From Bacteroides sp. SM23_62_1 (GTDB lineage Bacteria; Bacteroidota; Bacteroidia; Bacteroidales; SM23-62), in assembly GCA_001304505.1 (NCBI GenBank), contig LJUQ01000003.1, forward strand, positions 1-53,109: 53,109 bases of DNA. Direction: 5' to 3'. Of the stretch, positions 8,621-16,391 are shown in pieces. How positions within the stretch are numbered: position 1 is the stretch's first letter; each line of letters begins with the position of its first letter. The notes below the pieces were generated by a model that was not told the origin of the DNA, ran no database searches, and worked only from the letters and a program-made list of their open reading frames with translations. A program made the position numbers and the translations under genes.

Positions 8621-10045
8621 ATGAAGAATTCTGAAACAATGGTAGAATCATTGCCCCATAAAGTAAAAGATGTTGAACTGGCTGATTTTGGCCGGAAGGA
8701 AATTGAAATAGCTGAAAAAGAGATGCCGGGATTGATGACTATCCGCAAAAAATATACATCTTCCAAACCTCTTAAAGGTGCGAGGATTACTGGTTCTTTG
8801 CATATGACAGTGCAGACGGCGGTGTTGATTGAGACACTTAAGGAGCTTGGAGCTGAGGTAAGATGGGCAAGCTGTAATATTTTCTCAACACAGGATCATG
8901 CTGCGGCAGCAATTGCAAAAGCAGGTATTCCTGTTTTTGCATGGAAAGGAGAGACGCTGGAAGAATACTGGTGGTGTACCGAACAGGCACTTACATTTCC
9001 AGGTGGACTTGGTCCAACCACCATTGTCGATGATGGTGGCGATGCCACATTGCTCGTTCATAAAGGATACGAGGCTGAAGAAAACCCATCGATCCTGGAT
9101 AAAAAGCCTGATAATAAGGAAGAAGGTGTTATACTGAAGAAACTCAGGGAGACACTGAATGCTGATCCGGAGAAATGGCACCGTATAGCTCCTCATATCA
9201 GAGGTGTATCGGAAGAAACAACAACCGGTGTACACAGGCTTTATCAGATGTATGAGAATAAAAAACTTCTTTTCCCCGCAATCAATGTGAATGATTCCGT
9301 CACAAAATCAAAATTCGATAATCTGTATGGATGCAGAGAGTCTCTTGCTGACGGGATAAAACGAGCTACTGATGTCATGATAGCGGGGAAAGTGGTGGTG
9401 GTACTTGGGTATGGAGATGTGGGCAAAGGCTCTGCACGGTCGATGAAGGCTTATGGATCAAGGGTTATCGTTACAGAAATTGATCCTATTTGTGCTCTTC
9501 AGGCTGCCATGGAAGGATTTGAAGTAAAAACCATCGAAGACTCCCTTGCCGAAGGTAATATATATGTCACCGCAACAGGAAATAGGGATGTTATTACTAT
9601 TGAACATATGGCCGCCATGAAAGACCAATCCATTGTATGTAACATAGGACATTTTGATAATGAAATACAGGTAGATAAACTGGACAAGTATCCCGGCATT
9701 AAAAAGATCAATATCAAGCCGCAGGTAGACAAATATATATTCCCGGATGGCCATGCCATTTTTCTTCTTGCAGAAGGCAGACTGGTAAATCTCGGTTGTG
9801 CAACAGGACACGCTTCTTTTGTCATGAGCAATTCATTTACAAACCAGACACTTGCGCAGATAAGCTTCTATCAGAATGATTATGACCTGGGTGTTTACAT
9901 GTTACCCAAAAAACTAGACGAGGAAGTGGCACGCCTTCATCTCGATCAACTGGGTGTTAAATTGACCAGGCTGACAAAAGAGCAGGCAGATTATATTGGC
10001 GTATCGCAGGATGGACCATATAAACCGGACCACTATAGATATTAA
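8621..10045 (+). CDS. ahcY: Adenosylhomocysteinase (S-adenosyl-L-homocysteine hydrolase)
   Basis: This cytoplasmic NAD-dependent enzyme splits S-adenosylhomocysteine into homocysteine and adenosine, clearing the product inhibitor of methyltransferases. It is 474 aa, a usual bacterial length. Recognisable segments are [80 protein letters not shown] with the conserved Lys, the NAD-binding [14 protein letters not shown], and the C-terminal KPDHYRY. The ATG start at 8621 gives a short N-terminal extension before [14 protein letters not shown]. The gene stands alone between two repeat-filled gaps. I looked for an SAH riboswitch upstream but saw only the C/G-rich repeat. Confidence 0.97.
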   Translation: MKNSETMVESLPHKVKDVELADFGRKEIEIAEKEMPGLMTIRKKYTSSKPLKGARITGSLHMTVQTAVLIETLKELGAEVRWASCNIFSTQDHAAAAIAKAGIPVFAWKGETLEEYWWCTEQALTFPGGLGPTTIVDDGGDATLLVHKGYEAEENPSILDKKPDNKEEGVILKKLRETLNADPEKWHRIAPHIRGVSEETTTGVHRLYQMYENKKLLFPAINVNDSVTKSKFDNLYGCRESLADGIKRATDVMIAGKVVVVLGYGDVGKGSARSMKAYGSRVIVTEIDPICALQAAMEGFEVKTIEDSLAEGNIYVTATGNRDVITIEHMAAMKDQSIVCNIGHFDNEIQVDKLDKYPGIKKINIKPQVDKYIFPDGHAIFLLAEGRLVNLGCATGHASFVMSNSFTNQTLAQISFYQNDYDLGVYMLPKKLDEEVARLHLDQLGVKLTRLTKEQADYIGVSQDGPYKPDHYRY

Positions 10046-10274
10046 ATCAGGGCTGTATCACGGACATCCTGGATATTCTACGGGGAGAGGGTAAACCATC
10101 AGGATCTTTGTTTATATACCGGCGGGGATTTCTAATCTGCTTCTACCAGTGATGAAGTGAATATCCCGGCTGGAAAATGTACCCGCCTGCTTCTAATGAT
10201 GAATTGAATGTCCCGGCTTTCCAGCCGGGACATTCAGCTAAGCACCGGATTTTATTCAAATTCACTTTAATTCT
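10046..10274. repeat. Intergenic region with CCCGGC hairpin repeats
   Basis: GAATGTCCCGGCT (10206-10218) and AGCCGGGACATTC (10223-10235) form a perfect 13-bp hairpin with a 4-base loop. About 50 bp upstream a partial copy reads CTGCTTCTA...GATGAA...TCCCGGCT, so the unit is an imperfect tandem duplication. No T-run follows. No gene is seen. Confidence 0.6.
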
Positions 10275-10400
10275 TAACGAGTTGTGCTATTAAATAATAT
10301 ATGCAATTGAATGTTATCTTTTATATCAGGCCGCGCCGGCGGTGCGGCCTGATATAAATCTGATTATCAAGATTATCGTCTTTAATATCACAACACGTTA
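10275..10400. repeat. Palindromic MITE-like element, copy 2 (about 125 bp)
   Basis: The ends are near-perfect inverted repeats: TAACGAGTTGTGCTATTAAA against the reverse complement of the right end, TAACGTGTTGTGATATTAAA. The 14-bp central hairpin arms are identical to those of copy 1, but the 11-base loop is inverted (CGCCGGCGGTG here, TGCCGCCGGCG in copy 1). The terminal TTA supplies the TAA stop codon of the minus-strand lipoprotein gene at 10398. Confidence 0.78.
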
Positions 10401-10907
10401 ATTCTTAATGTACAATTGATTATTTCTTATAAAGGTTGTATAAGCTTTCAGGGGAAGAGCTGCAGGGCCTGACACAGGCGATGCTTCAAGCAGAATATTG
10501 AATTCAGACTGGCAACACGGGCATTTTGGTATCAACCAGGTATCATCCATATCGAGTGCACAATAATCGGTAGTGGCATTAAAAGTGCACGTAATATCGT
10601 ATGTTACAAATTCGTTGATGTCGAAACGGTATACAATCAATCCGTTTCCATAAACCTCCTGGCCGAGTGTTATCTCAGGGTATTTTGGCGAAGCGAAATG
10701 CAACACACCGAATCCATACTCATTGGGAGTGATTATTGCCGTTTCACCGACACCAAGGTATGAAAGATCTGTTTGAAGGTCTAATACAAGATTAACTGGC
10801 ACATAAGGAACATAGTCTTTATTATTATCCTTACATGATTCAACACCGGGGATTATGAAAATAAGAAAAAAAAGCCCTAATTTTGGAATATATTGCTTTG
10901 TTTTCAT
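10398..10907 (-). CDS. Lipoprotein with degenerate Rieske-like domain
   Basis: The ORF track starts at 10982, but the internal ATG at 10907 gives a signal peptide with a Cys lipobox (MKTKQYIPKLGLFFL then PGVESC), so I use it (169 aa). The C-terminal half follows a Rieske layout: CTF in place of CTH, then IPKCPCCQSEF in place of CPxHGSxF, then GPAALPLKAY and a final beta strand. Both His ligands of a Rieske 2Fe-2S cluster are thus replaced (Phe and Cys), so normal cluster binding is doubtful. Related Bacteroidota lipoproteins with a CCGSRF-type motif exist as I recall. It is probably anchored in a membrane, facing the periplasm or surface. Function unknown. It is divergent from the small basic protein gene, and its stop codon lies in a palindromic element. 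Confidence 0.72.
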   Translation of the reverse strand: MKTKQYIPKLGLFFLIFIIPGVESCKDNNKDYVPYVPVNLVLDLQTDLSYLGVGETAIITPNEYGFGVLHFASPKYPEITLGQEVYGNGLIVYRFDINEFVTYDITCTFNATTDYCALDMDDTWLIPKCPCCQSEFNILLEASPVSGPAALPLKAYTTFIRNNQLYIKN

Positions 10908-10938
10908 ATAGATTTTCAAACTGACAAAATTAAATAAA

Positions 10939-11247
10939 TTGCAGATTAAAAGATTTATTTTAGGTTTCCTCATTTTCATCATTCCTGTTTTTCCAGTTTA
11001 CTCACAAACAAGAAAAGCAAGAAAAGCTATAAAAAAATCTGAAAGGGTTGAAGAAAATTCTAATAGAACATATGAAAGAGGGAGGAAAGATGCCATAAAA
11101 CAGCGTTATAAAATTCAGACAAATGAGGTGCAGAAAAGGATGAAGCAATCAAAGAAAAAGGCTGACCGATACAACAAGGCCAACAGACAACCATTTTACA
11201 AAGATTTATTTGACAGGAAAAAGAAGCATAAAAGAAGGAAAAGATGA
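10939..11247 (+). CDS. Small secreted, very basic hypothetical protein
   Basis: I do not recognise a family. Translation from TTG at 10939 gives a clear signal peptide (ILGFLIFIIPVFPVYSQ) followed by about 78 residues dominated by Lys and Arg, ending KKKHKRRKR. There is no ATG nearby in frame. The mature part should be strongly cationic and helical. The stop codon overlaps the next gene's start (ATGA), so the two genes are translationally coupled. The cationic mature chain could bind nucleic acid, polysaccharide or a membrane surface, but this is inference only. The start is uncertain because the gap to the divergent lipoprotein start is only about 31 bp. Confidence 0.6.
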   Translation: MQIKRFILGFLIFIIPVFPVYSQTRKARKAIKKSERVEENSNRTYERGRKDAIKQRYKIQTNEVQKRMKQSKKKADRYNKANRQPFYKDLFDRKKKHKRRKR

Positions 11248-11720
11248 AAATTGATATTGATACTATTTTTTATATCGTTATCAGTATATTAATATTGATA
11301 GTCACCGGTTTATCCAGGCGCAAGAAAAAGGGTACAATTCCGGGGCAGGGATCACAAAATATACCTGGCCAGGTACCGGGAAGATCACCTGACGTAACCA
11401 GCAGCAGTGCGGAAGAAAGTATAAGTGATCCTTTTGAAAGGTTAGAAAAACTTTTTCTTCAACCTGAGACTGTTCCAACTCCTGAGTCTGTTACGTTAGA
11501 AGAGATTGTTGATGAAGAGGAAGCGTACTTTATGGAAAAAGAAGCTTCCAGTAAGGCTGAGCCGGAAAAACAAAAAATTCCGGATAAGGCAAAGGAACAG
11601 GAAATAAAACCGCCCCGGGATGAAGATAAACAGTATCCCGATCTTAACCTTTTTAAGGATATTGATGAGCTCAAAAGAGCAGTTATTTATGCTGAGATTC
11701 TAAACAGAAAAGAATTCTGA
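11244..11720 (+). CDS. Hypothetical single-pass membrane protein with acidic tail
   Basis: No family is recognised. The N-terminus carries one hydrophobic helix (IFYIVISILILIVTGL) followed by RRKKK, which suggests the tail lies in the cytoplasm with the N-terminus out. The remaining about 125 residues are low-complexity and rich in Glu, Pro and Lys, and end with a predicted short helix, DIDELKRAVIYAEILNRKEF, of a type that often mediates protein contacts. It overlaps the preceding basic-protein gene by 4 bp, so both are probably co-expressed; the opposite charges of the two products are noteworthy. greA follows after 149 bp with its own promoter element. Confidence 0.68.
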   Translation: MKIDIDTIFYIVISILILIVTGLSRRKKKGTIPGQGSQNIPGQVPGRSPDVTSSSAEESISDPFERLEKLFLQPETVPTPESVTLEEIVDEEEAYFMEKEASSKAEPEKQKIPDKAKEQEIKPPRDEDKQYPDLNLFKDIDELKRAVIYAEILNRKEF

Positions 11721-11782
11721 AATTCGCAACTTTGTATCTCATATTATTCATATACAGTTTTTTATAAGAAAATAAATTTTTT

Positions 11783-11790
11783 TATCTTTG
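11783..11790 (+). promoter_or_regulatory. Bacteroidota -7 promoter element for greA
   Basis: TATCTTTG is an exact TAnnTTTG match, 79 bp before the greA start. No convincing -33 TTTG was found at the expected spacing. Confidence 0.45.
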
Positions 11791-11869
11791 CTGCGTGAAA
11801 GGGTTCTGGTATTTATTATCTAAAATATCGGGATTCTTTTTTATTTTCTAATGACCTAAAGTAATAAGG

Positions 11870-12343
11870 ATGGGGAATGCATCATATATTACCCGTGAGG
11901 GATTGGAGAAAATCAAGAAGGAGCTGGATCAGCTCTTAAATGTGGAACGGCCGGCAATATCCAGGATGATTGCAGATGCAAGAGATAAAGGTGATCTTGC
12001 GGAAAATTCGGAATATCATGCTGCAAAAGAAGCACAGGGTATGCTGGAGATGAAAATTTCCCAGCTTGAAAATATTGTTGCTAATTCAAGAATAATTGAC
12101 AATGCCAATCTCGACTCCTCGAGAGTAAGGCTGTTAAACAAAATCAAAATCAGGAACAAGGAAACCAATGCTATCATGGATTACATTATTGTTCCTGAAT
12201 CAGAAGCTGATCTGAAAAATGGTAAAATTGCCATTAATACTCCTGTGGCACAGGGCCTTTTAGGCAAGAAGACAGGTGATGTTGTCAAGATCAGGGTGCC
12301 TTCAGGGGAAGTGGCACTGGAAATATTAAATATATCGGTTTAA
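11870..12343 (+). CDS. greA: Transcription elongation factor GreA
   Basis: GreA rescues backtracked RNA polymerase by stimulating cleavage of the nascent RNA. The 157-aa protein shows the N-terminal coiled coil with ITREGLEKIKKELDQL, ARDKGDLAENSEYHAAKE (with the acidic tip residues that reach the polymerase active site) and QGMLEMKISQLE, then the C-terminal FKBP-like domain with NTPVAQGLLGKKTGDVVKI and a final strand. The ATG start at 11870 matches the family's usual N-terminus. It is followed 2 bp later by a HIT-family gene, so the pair is co-transcribed. Confidence 0.97.
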   Translation: MGNASYITREGLEKIKKELDQLLNVERPAISRMIADARDKGDLAENSEYHAAKEAQGMLEMKISQLENIVANSRIIDNANLDSSRVRLLNKIKIRNKETNAIMDYIIVPESEADLKNGKIAINTPVAQGLLGKKTGDVVKIRVPSGEVALEILNISV

Positions 12344-12345
12344 TT

Positions 12346-12741
12346 ATGGCATCTATATTTACCCGGATCGTTAAGGGTGAAATTCCCTGCTATAAAATTG
12401 ATGAAAACGATCACTACCTTGCTTTTCTTGATATCAATCCTCTTGAGAAGGGGCATACACTGGTTATCCCGAAGCAGGAAATTGATTATCTGTTTGATCT
12501 TGACGATGATCTTCTTGCAGGAATGAGTGTTTTTGCGAAAAAAATTGCAAGAGCCATTGACAGTGTGATGGATTGCAAGAGGGTTGGCGTGGCCGTTCTC
12601 GGACTGGAAGTACCACATGCCCATATTCATCTGATCCCCATAAATTCGTTATATGATATCGAATTTTCGAGGCCCAAATTACAGTTAAGTACTGATGAAT
12701 TTGAAGAGATAGCGGAAAAAATAAGGGGAGCCCTTAGATGA
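12346..12741 (+). CDS. HIT-family nucleotide-binding protein (HINT-like)
   Basis: A 131-aa histidine-triad protein beginning ASIFTRIVKGEIPCYKIDEND, with the catalytic triad motif HAHIHLIPI near residue 90. HINT-type members hydrolyse nucleoside phosphoramidates or related nucleotide conjugates; the natural substrate here is not shown by sequence. It is located in the cytoplasm. It starts 2 bp after greA and its end overlaps the convergent ruvC gene by 8 bp. Confidence 0.95.
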   Translation: MASIFTRIVKGEIPCYKIDENDHYLAFLDINPLEKGHTLVIPKQEIDYLFDLDDDLLAGMSVFAKKIARAIDSVMDCKRVGVAVLGLEVPHAHIHLIPINSLYDIEFSRPKLQLSTDEFEEIAEKIRGALR

Positions 12742-13285
12742 TCCGGCCGGGATTTTTTTTCAGATAATCTTTCCAGGTAGTATATGAGGGGCCGGTGTCC
12801 GGCAACTCTTTTTGAAAATAATGGCACATTGCGGCAGCAAGACCATCGGTGGCATCAAGATTGGATGGCATATCTTTGATATGAAGTAATTTTTCCAGTA
12901 TATACGCTACCTGTTCTTTAGATGCATTTCCTTCGCCTGTAATAGACATTTTTATTTTCTTGGGCGCATATTCAAAAATCGGAAGATCTCTTGAAAGAGC
13001 TGCTGATATTGCCACTCCCTGTGCCCGCCCGAGTTTTAACATAGATTGAACATTCTTGCCGTAAAAGGGAGCCTCAATAGCCAGCTCATCCGGATGATAT
13101 TGATCAATTAAAAAAACAGTCTGTTCAAAAATCTTTCTGAGTTTAATATAGTGGTCTTTAAGCTTTCCAAGATGAATGACACCCAGAGCAAGAAGTTCCG
13201 GATTCCTGTTATGGTCCCTGATTAATCCATAGCCCATGATATTTGTACCAGGATCAATTCCCAGTATGATCTTTCCTTCTTTCAT
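12734..13285 (-). CDS. ruvC: Crossover junction endodeoxyribonuclease RuvC
   Basis: RuvC resolves Holliday junctions during recombination and repair, as a dimer working with RuvAB. The 183-aa protein has the first active-site Asp in ILGIDPGTNIMGYGL, the Glu in ELAIEAPFYGKNVQSMLKLGRAQG, and the C-terminal Asp pair region LDATDGLAAAMCH. The length and motif order fit RuvC well. Its start codon overlaps the stop of the upstream S41 protease gene by 4 bp (ATGA type), so the two are co-translated. RuvA and RuvB are not in the window. Confidence 0.96.
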   Translation of the reverse strand: MKEGKIILGIDPGTNIMGYGLIRDHNRNPELLALGVIHLGKLKDHYIKLRKIFEQTVFLIDQYHPDELAIEAPFYGKNVQSMLKLGRAQGVAISAALSRDLPIFEYAPKKIKMSITGEGNASKEQVAYILEKLLHIKDMPSNLDATDGLAAAMCHYFQKELPDTGPSYTTWKDYLKKNPGRII

Positions 13286-14556
13286 ATTGCGCCTATTGCT
13301 GAAGCTACGGTGTGTCCTGATTTCCAGCGGTATCGTTCGGGAGTTGTTTTGGTGGTACCACTGAAGGTCCCATTTTCTATATAATAAAGTACTTCCTTCA
13401 GGCAGTCCTCCTCTTTGTTTCCGAACGCTTCATCAAGATCATCTGCCACCATCTGGTCAGGCTGCAATCCTTCGAAAAATTCTCCTTCATTATCCCGGTT
13501 ATACATAAAAAATGTAACCGGAACCAGAGTATAGTCGGTATACTGTTTTGCGATCATGCCTACCGGCTTACCCCCTGTAATATCGCCTATCATATATACA
13601 TCCATATAAGGAAGAAGTGCATTTATCAATACTTCGCTTGCAGATGCTGTGGATGCTGTTGTGATGAAAAAAATCCTCGTAAGGATAAGGGAATAATCTT
13701 CGGGTTTGAACCTCAGGGTAACATTCTGGTCAGATTTTTTATCGTTATAAACATATTTTACGAAGGCTCCCTTGTTGGCAATCTCACCCGCAATCAGATT
13801 GCCGAGGTAACGGGATACTTCAAGAATACCACCGGGATTATATCGGAGATCAACAACGAGTTCATCTATATTTTCCGCATCAAAATCACTGAATAAAACG
13901 GTTAGTTCGTCAGTGGCTGGATTGGTAAAATTTTGCAGGACAAAGTATCCGACTTGTTTGCCCGCCACATCAATGATATCTGAATGGAGAATTGCGTTTA
14001 TATTAATAAACTTCTTGGTGGAAGTAATAATCTGGGTGCCTGCACTCGGGGTTGTAAAGGTAAAGGTGTTCTGTATCCCTTCTTCATCCGGGCCTATCAA
14101 GGCAGTATCGATAACTGTTCCCGGGGTGATGGCCGTTCCGTTGATCTGTGTTACCTCCCATCCCCGTTCCACTCCTGCAGTATTCAGATCCGAATCATCA
14201 AAAATAAAAGCCACCTTGAGTTGACCCTCTGCACTCCATCGTAATCCAATGCCATGTCCTGTATATATCCCCCTGGAATTATAATCATTATAATCTGACG
14301 TTTTTTGTATATAGCTCCATTTATCAAGCTGATCGAAAATAAGTGTATCCAGAAGTTCTTGCTGACTGGTAAAGTTTTTTACTGAAACATTCGGCATTGT
14401 ATCATACCACAGGTACCACTGTTTCATATAATCCAGCAATTCCTGCTTTGTTAACTTACTCTCAGGTGGATTGATTTCACAGGAATGGAAGAGCCTGAAT
14501 GAAAAAAGGATCAAAATTACGAATATCAGTAAACGACTATTCCGGATGTTTTCCAT
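13282..14556 (-). CDS. S41-family C-terminal-processing peptidase, lipoprotein
   Basis: The 424-aa protein has a signal sequence with a lipobox-like LFHSC, so it is likely lipid-anchored on the periplasmic side. A PDZ-like region precedes the catalytic domain (GIGLRWSAEGQLKVAFIFDDS, then GWEVTQINGTAI). The S41 core is seen as LVVDLRYNPGGILEVSRYLGNLIAG, the Ser in TTASTASASE (about residue 303), and the Lys in ITGGKPVGM about 26 residues later, the usual Ser-Lys dyad spacing. Such enzymes cleave misfolded or exported proteins from the C-terminus. This Bacteroidota type is shorter and lipid-anchored, unlike Prc. The 4-bp overlap with ruvC and a 27-bp gap to the upstream transporter gene suggest a single transcript. 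Confidence 0.9.
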   Translation of the reverse strand: MENIRNSRLLIFVILILFSFRLFHSCEINPPESKLTKQELLDYMKQWYLWYDTMPNVSVKNFTSQQELLDTLIFDQLDKWSYIQKTSDYNDYNSRGIYTGHGIGLRWSAEGQLKVAFIFDDSDLNTAGVERGWEVTQINGTAITPGTVIDTALIGPDEEGIQNTFTFTTPSAGTQIITSTKKFININAILHSDIIDVAGKQVGYFVLQNFTNPATDELTVLFSDFDAENIDELVVDLRYNPGGILEVSRYLGNLIAGEIANKGAFVKYVYNDKKSDQNVTLRFKPEDYSLILTRIFFITTASTASASEVLINALLPYMDVYMIGDITGGKPVGMIAKQYTDYTLVPVTFFMYNRDNEGEFFEGLQPDQMVADDLDEAFGNKEEDCLKEVLYYIENGTFSGTTKTTPERYRWKSGHTVASAIGAI

Positions 14557-14583
14557 CGTTTTTGTTTTCAGTGTATATTCATA

Positions 14584-15456
14584 TTAACGTATTTTCTCGA
14601 TAATTATTCCTGTTATAATCAGGCATAATCCCAGGATAGTTGTACGATAAATCATTTCTCCAACAAATATATGAATAAGGATCAGAGAAAAGAAAGGTGC
14701 AAGGTACACAAGGTTGCTGATCCTGTCTGAAGTTTTGGACATTTTTAAAGCAGTAAGCCAGAATAGAAAAGTGAATCCCATCTCGAACATGCCTGCATAT
14801 AACGCAAGAAGTACACCTTTAAGATGTGCAAGAGTGATCGTTGTAATAAAGGGAGCAAGGATTGAAATATAAACTGCAGCAAAGAAGAAATTCAAAAGTA
14901 ATTTTGGTATTTCATCCCGTTTATCCCTTACATTGTATATCCAGTAAAAAGACCATATGAACGAGCTGCCCGTGGCAAGGATTACTCCAAATGGTTCTGA
15001 AATTTTAAGTGAGAAAGGCTCACCCTGGGAAGATATGAGATAAACCCCTGCAAAGCTTATGAAAAGTGCAATAAAACTCTTCAGGGCAATTTTTTGGCCA
15101 AGCAGTGGTATAGAGAGGAAAACCAGGACAATTGGCCAGATCATGTTTAATGGCTGGGCAACCTGGGCAGGTAGCAGGGAATATGCTTTGAATAGTACAA
15201 GGTAATAAAGAAATGGATTGAAAAATCCAAGTAATGCCGAACGAAATATCTCATTGGTGGAGTATTGAAATATCTGCTTGATTTTACCCGTGATAATTGC
15301 TGAACATAAATAAACAATGAAGGAAGTCCATGTAGCAAAGAACAATAACTGTACAAAATCCAGATAATTAAGGGCTATTTTAAACACAGAAGCTACAGTA
15401 GACCAGAAAAAAATGGCAATCCCCGCGTAGATATAAGCTTTACCCTGGTTCGTCAT
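14584..15456 (-). CDS. EamA/DMT-family transporter
   Basis: A 290-aa inner-membrane protein with about ten hydrophobic helices in two EamA halves. It begins KAYIYAGIAIFFWSTVASVFKIAL, a typical N-terminal helix of the drug/metabolite transporter superfamily. The substrate cannot be told from sequence; members export amino acids, metabolites or toxic compounds. It is on the same strand as the S41 protease and ruvC, 27 bp upstream of the protease start. A second, different EamA protein is encoded at 46742. Confidence 0.88.
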   Translation of the reverse strand: MTNQGKAYIYAGIAIFFWSTVASVFKIALNYLDFVQLLFFATWTSFIVYLCSAIITGKIKQIFQYSTNEIFRSALLGFFNPFLYYLVLFKAYSLLPAQVAQPLNMIWPIVLVFLSIPLLGQKIALKSFIALFISFAGVYLISSQGEPFSLKISEPFGVILATGSSFIWSFYWIYNVRDKRDEIPKLLLNFFFAAVYISILAPFITTITLAHLKGVLLALYAGMFEMGFTFLFWLTALKMSKTSDRISNLVYLAPFFSLILIHIFVGEMIYRTTILGLCLIITGIIIEKIR

Positions 15457-15780
15457 ATCAGATGAAAAAAACTGACCTCAGGCAGAAATTACGTGTTTTG
15501 TACTGCAGACTTGATGGATTTTAAACTGTCAAACATGCATTATCTGCGTAATCTGCGTTCTTTTCTGCAAAAATCTGCGAAAAGCTTTTTAAAAATATTC
15601 TAATTGATATCAATCCATTTTTCTTTTTTAAACATACAGCATTCGCCTGAAGCCTTAAATTTTATATTCAATTCATTTTGCGATATTGTCAAAGCTCTTT
15701 AAAATGTCTTTTTTGAATGTGAGTTCGATATAACAATATTCTGAAAACTAATGAATTAATACATTACCCAGGTATATACA
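15457..15780. other. Intergenic region, no gene seen
   Basis: AT-rich sequence holding short near-repeats of the type ATCTGCGTAATCTGCG...AAAATCTGCG near 15543-15590. No ORF of note, no clear hairpin terminator and no consensus promoter were found. Confidence 0.5.
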
Positions 15781-16371
15781 TCATTCAGTAATTAGATCCA
15801 GCTTAAGTGAATCTATCAATGGCTTTAGATGCCAATAATCCTTCATATGTTTATCAATAAAACCTATATTAGACTGGATCCTTGAAAGCAGGTCATTGAG
15901 CAGGTCTTTTTCGGTTTCAATTAACTCCCCGAGCTCTTCGTAATTATTATTTCTCAACAGTCTGGTACGTATATCCCTCAGATTATTTTCGATCATGAAA
16001 ACCTCCTCACCGTAATTTTTACAGGCAGTTAGACATTCTTCTATATCCTTCCGGAGGTGTGTGTATTGTTCAATTTCTTCTACTATAAAAGAAGGTTGAG
16101 ATACACCCTGGTTTGAATCATTCAGGAAGGTCAAGTCATTTTCAATTTCATAGCTGAAATCACTCAGCATCTGCATTTCAGGTGAACTTATTTTATTCTG
16201 CAAATCAATTGTCAGGGAAATAAGGCTATCTATTTCTCTGATCTGGTTTTCCGGGGGAGGTGTATGACAGCAGGGGAAAAGTCCCGGGCACGCAATAAGC
16301 AGGAAACATATGCTTCGGACGAACAGCCCGGAACCTATATGCTTGATCGTTTGAACTTTGATTTCACGCAC
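15781..16371 (-). CDS. Putative lipoprotein, mostly helical, unknown function
   Basis: I do not recognise a family. The 196-aa protein begins with a basic stretch, then a hydrophobic segment (SICFLLIACPGLFPCC) ending in a Cys pair that could be a lipobox. The rest has no hydrophobic segments and shows heptad-like Leu/Ile spacing (NNLRDIRTRLLRNNN, ELIETEKDLLNDLLSRIQSNIGF), so long helices or coiled coils are likely. It lies 20 bp upstream of no partner with known link: serS ends just beyond its own 3' side. It is encoded on the minus strand downstream of serS with a 20-bp gap, so it may be the last gene of the serS transcript. Confidence 0.66.
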   Translation of the reverse strand: MREIKVQTIKHIGSGLFVRSICFLLIACPGLFPCCHTPPPENQIREIDSLISLTIDLQNKISSPEMQMLSDFSYEIENDLTFLNDSNQGVSQPSFIVEEIEQYTHLRKDIEECLTACKNYGEEVFMIENNLRDIRTRLLRNNNYEELGELIETEKDLLNDLLSRIQSNIGFIDKHMKDYWHLKPLIDSLKLDLITE

Positions 16372-16391
16372 ATGTAAAGGTATAAGATTCT

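Noticed and set aside
4968-10400. GTTGTG/CACAAC elements as integron attC sites
   Set aside because: The ends deviate from the GTTRRRY/RYYYAAC core rule (GTTGTGC has T where a purine is needed), there is no integrase or cassette array, and the two copies are 5 kb apart around ordinary genes.
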